Shown one piece after another: positions 5,808-7,013 of a DNA stretch of 7,013 nucleotides. Position 1 is the first letter of the stretch. Every line of letters starts with the position of its first letter. This DNA comes from Limnohabitans sp. Lineage in GTDB: Bacteria; Planctomycetota; Phycisphaerae; Phycisphaerales; SM1A02. The notes below the pieces were generated by a model, which saw only the letters and a program-made list of their open reading frames with translations, made no database searches and was not told where the DNA came from. The position numbers and the translations under genes are program-made. Location: assembly GCA_030054275.1 (NCBI GenBank), contig JASGCF010000175.1:1-7013 (forward strand), in the 5' to 3' direction.

Positions 5808-7013
5808 ATGTTTGAGAACTTGACAGAGCGACTTTCTTCTGCGTTTCGCAACCTTTCTGGCCGCGGCACGATCTCTGAATCCAATGTGCAAGAAGCGCTC
5901 GGCGAGATTCAAACAGCGCTGCTTGAAGCCGATGTGGAATTGAGCGTCGCCAAGCAGTTCTGCGCGGATGTGATGGCGAAGGCCAAAGGGCGCGAAGTCA
6001 CAAAGAGTTTGAAGCCAGGTCAAGAACTGGTAGGCATCGTGCATGACGAACTCGTCGCACTCATGGCACCAGACGCGAGCGACGAAAGTACCTCGCGCAT
6101 TTTCTTGGTCGATCCCGGTCCAACCATCATCATGATGTGCGGCCTCCAAGGCTCGGGCAAGACGACAACCTGCGGGAAGCTCGCTGCGTACTTCAAGAAG
6201 GCAGGCCGCTCGGTACTTGTTGCAGCGGCCGACCTCCAGCGTCCCGCTGCTGTCGAGCAGTTGCAGCAAGTGGTTGAAGGCGTCGCTCTGCACGCCAAGG
6301 GAAGTGCCAAGATCGCCTTCTACGGCGAGCCTGACAAGTGTGCCGAATACGGCAAGGCTGTCAACGCTGCCGTTGGTGTGTGTCGGCGCGCGGTCGAACG
6401 CGGCCGCACCGAACGCTTCGATGTGGTCATCCTCGACACCGCGGGGCGCCTCCATGTCAACGACGAACTGATGAAAGAACTTGAAGGAGTGCGCATGTCC
6501 GTGCAGCCTCATCAAATTCTGCTCGTTGTCGATGCCATGACCGGTCAAGACGCCGTACGAAGCGCGAAGGCGTTCCACGATCGCCTTGCAATTGATGGCG
6601 TGATCCTCACGAAACTTGACAGCGATACGCGCGGCGGCGCAGCGCTCACTGTGCGCAAGGTGACAGGGGCTCCGATCAAATTCCTCGGCACAGGTGAGAA
6701 GTTCGACGCGCTCGATGAGTTCAGTCCGAAGCGCATGGCTGGCCGCATCCTCGGCATGGGCGATGTTGTCGCGCTTGTCGAGAAGGCGCGCGAAGAAGTG
6801 ACGGATGAAGAAGCCGAAAAAATGGCCGAGAAATTGGCCAAAGGCAAACTCACCATGGACGACTTCCTCTCCCAGATGAAGTCGTTGCGTCGCATGGGGC
6901 CGATGAAACAACTGCTTGGACTGTTGCCTGGCGTGGGCAGCGCTTTGAAGGATGTCAACATCGACGACAAGCAGTTCGATCGTTTGGTGGGCATGGTCCA
7001 CTCTCTGACGCAA
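5808..7013 (+). CDS. ffh: Signal recognition particle GTPase Ffh (SRP54), 3' end beyond the window
   Basis: The first 402 residues of the protein that binds SRP RNA and signal sequences and, as a GTPase, docks with FtsY to deliver ribosomes to the membrane. The N domain runs to about residue 90, starting MFENLTERLSSAF and including the ALLEADVE motif. In the G domain the P-loop is GLQGSGKTTT (112-121), followed by ADLQRPAAVEQL (141-152), LDTAGR (209-214), TKLD (268-271) and GTGEK (294-298). The methionine-rich M domain begins about 325-350, with LSQMKSLRRMGPM followed by LPG (354-374). The window ends before the RNA-binding helices (usual length about 450-500). The stretch between the P-loop lysine K118 and D210 is 92 residues, about 16 longer than I recall for the Thermus aquaticus protein (76), with extra residues around AKGSAKIAFYGEPDKCAEYG (163-182) and the region after it. 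ATG 5808 is chosen because homology begins there; there is no SD. The frame stays open to the edge. A long minus-strand frame across it is a shadow. Confidence 0.97.
   Translation, partial: MFENLTERLSSAFRNLSGRGTISESNVQEALGEIQTALLEADVELSVAKQFCADVMAKAKGREVTKSLKPGQELVGIVHDELVALMAPDASDESTSRIFLVDPGPTIIMMCGLQGSGKTTTCGKLAAYFKKAGRSVLVAAADLQRPAAVEQLQQVVEGVALHAKGSAKIAFYGEPDKCAEYGKAVNAAVGVCRRAVERGRTERFDVVILDTAGRLHVNDELMKELEGVRMSVQPHQILLVVDAMTGQDAVRSAKAFHDRLAIDGVILTKLDSDTRGGAALTVRKVTGAPIKFLGTGEKFDALDEFSPKRMAGRILGMGDVVALVEKAREEVTDEEAEKMAEKLAKGKLTMDDFLSQMKSLRRMGPMKQLLGLLPGVGSALKDVNIDDKQFDRLVGMVHSLTQ

Noticed and set aside
5619..7013. Long minus-strand open frame (464 codons) across the right end
   Set aside because: It lies entirely antisense to ffh, whose translation carries all SRP GTPase motifs. 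The minus-strand product is rich in H, R and C with no recognisable domain, as expected for the antisense of a GC-rich gene.
1..7013. Search for CRISPR repeats, insertion sequences, tRNA or rRNA genes, integration sites and defence genes
   Set aside because: No regularly spaced repeats, transposase motifs, cloverleaf-like segments or defence domains were seen; nearly all bases belong to housekeeping or transport genes.

Overview
The window is chromosomal DNA from a moderately GC-rich bacterium. Codon use is G/C-leaning at third positions but not extreme. It is a compact housekeeping and transport region with no mobile element, CRISPR array, tRNA or rRNA that I can see. Protein style suggests a Planctomycetes-type bacterium (PVC group, perhaps Phycisphaerae-like). 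The clues are the FSVKSCSN version of the LysA lysine motif, an Ffh with extra residues in its GTPase domain, a POT-type peptide transporter tail, and SD-less starts mixed with SD-led ones. This placement is inference and rests on no marker gene.

Layout. Bases 1-200 (+) are the C-terminal end of a POT/PTR-type peptide transporter. It converges, after only 17 bases, on a two-gene minus-strand unit: a short single-domain asparaginase-family protein (1776-2303) followed by an AbgT-family transporter (218-1765). The two are so close that the AbgT Shine-Dalgarno overlaps the asparaginase stop codon. A 166-bp divergent intergenic region (2304-2469) holds two inverted repeats. It separates this unit from a plus-strand gene for an unrecognised, probably seven-helix membrane protein (2470-3408).

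Next on the plus strand is diaminopimelate decarboxylase, lysA (3475-4800). It is translationally coupled (ATGA overlap) to a small receiver-like protein (4797-5198), itself coupled (TGATG overlap) to an SRPBCC/AHSA1-like protein (5198-5716). After a 91-bp gap with short repeats comes ffh (5808 to beyond the window end), which encodes the signal recognition particle GTPase. It is cut off inside its M domain by the window edge.

How the genes work together. The left half is about import, or import/export, and breakdown of small peptides and amide-linked amino acid conjugates (POT, asparaginase fold, AbgT). The centre makes lysine and may regulate it, through lysA and its two coupled small genes. 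The right end starts the co-translational protein targeting machinery. The most unusual items are the asparaginase lacking its C-terminal domain next to AbgT, the conserved-looking three-gene coupling behind lysA, and hints of leaderless or near-leaderless starts at lysA and ffh.
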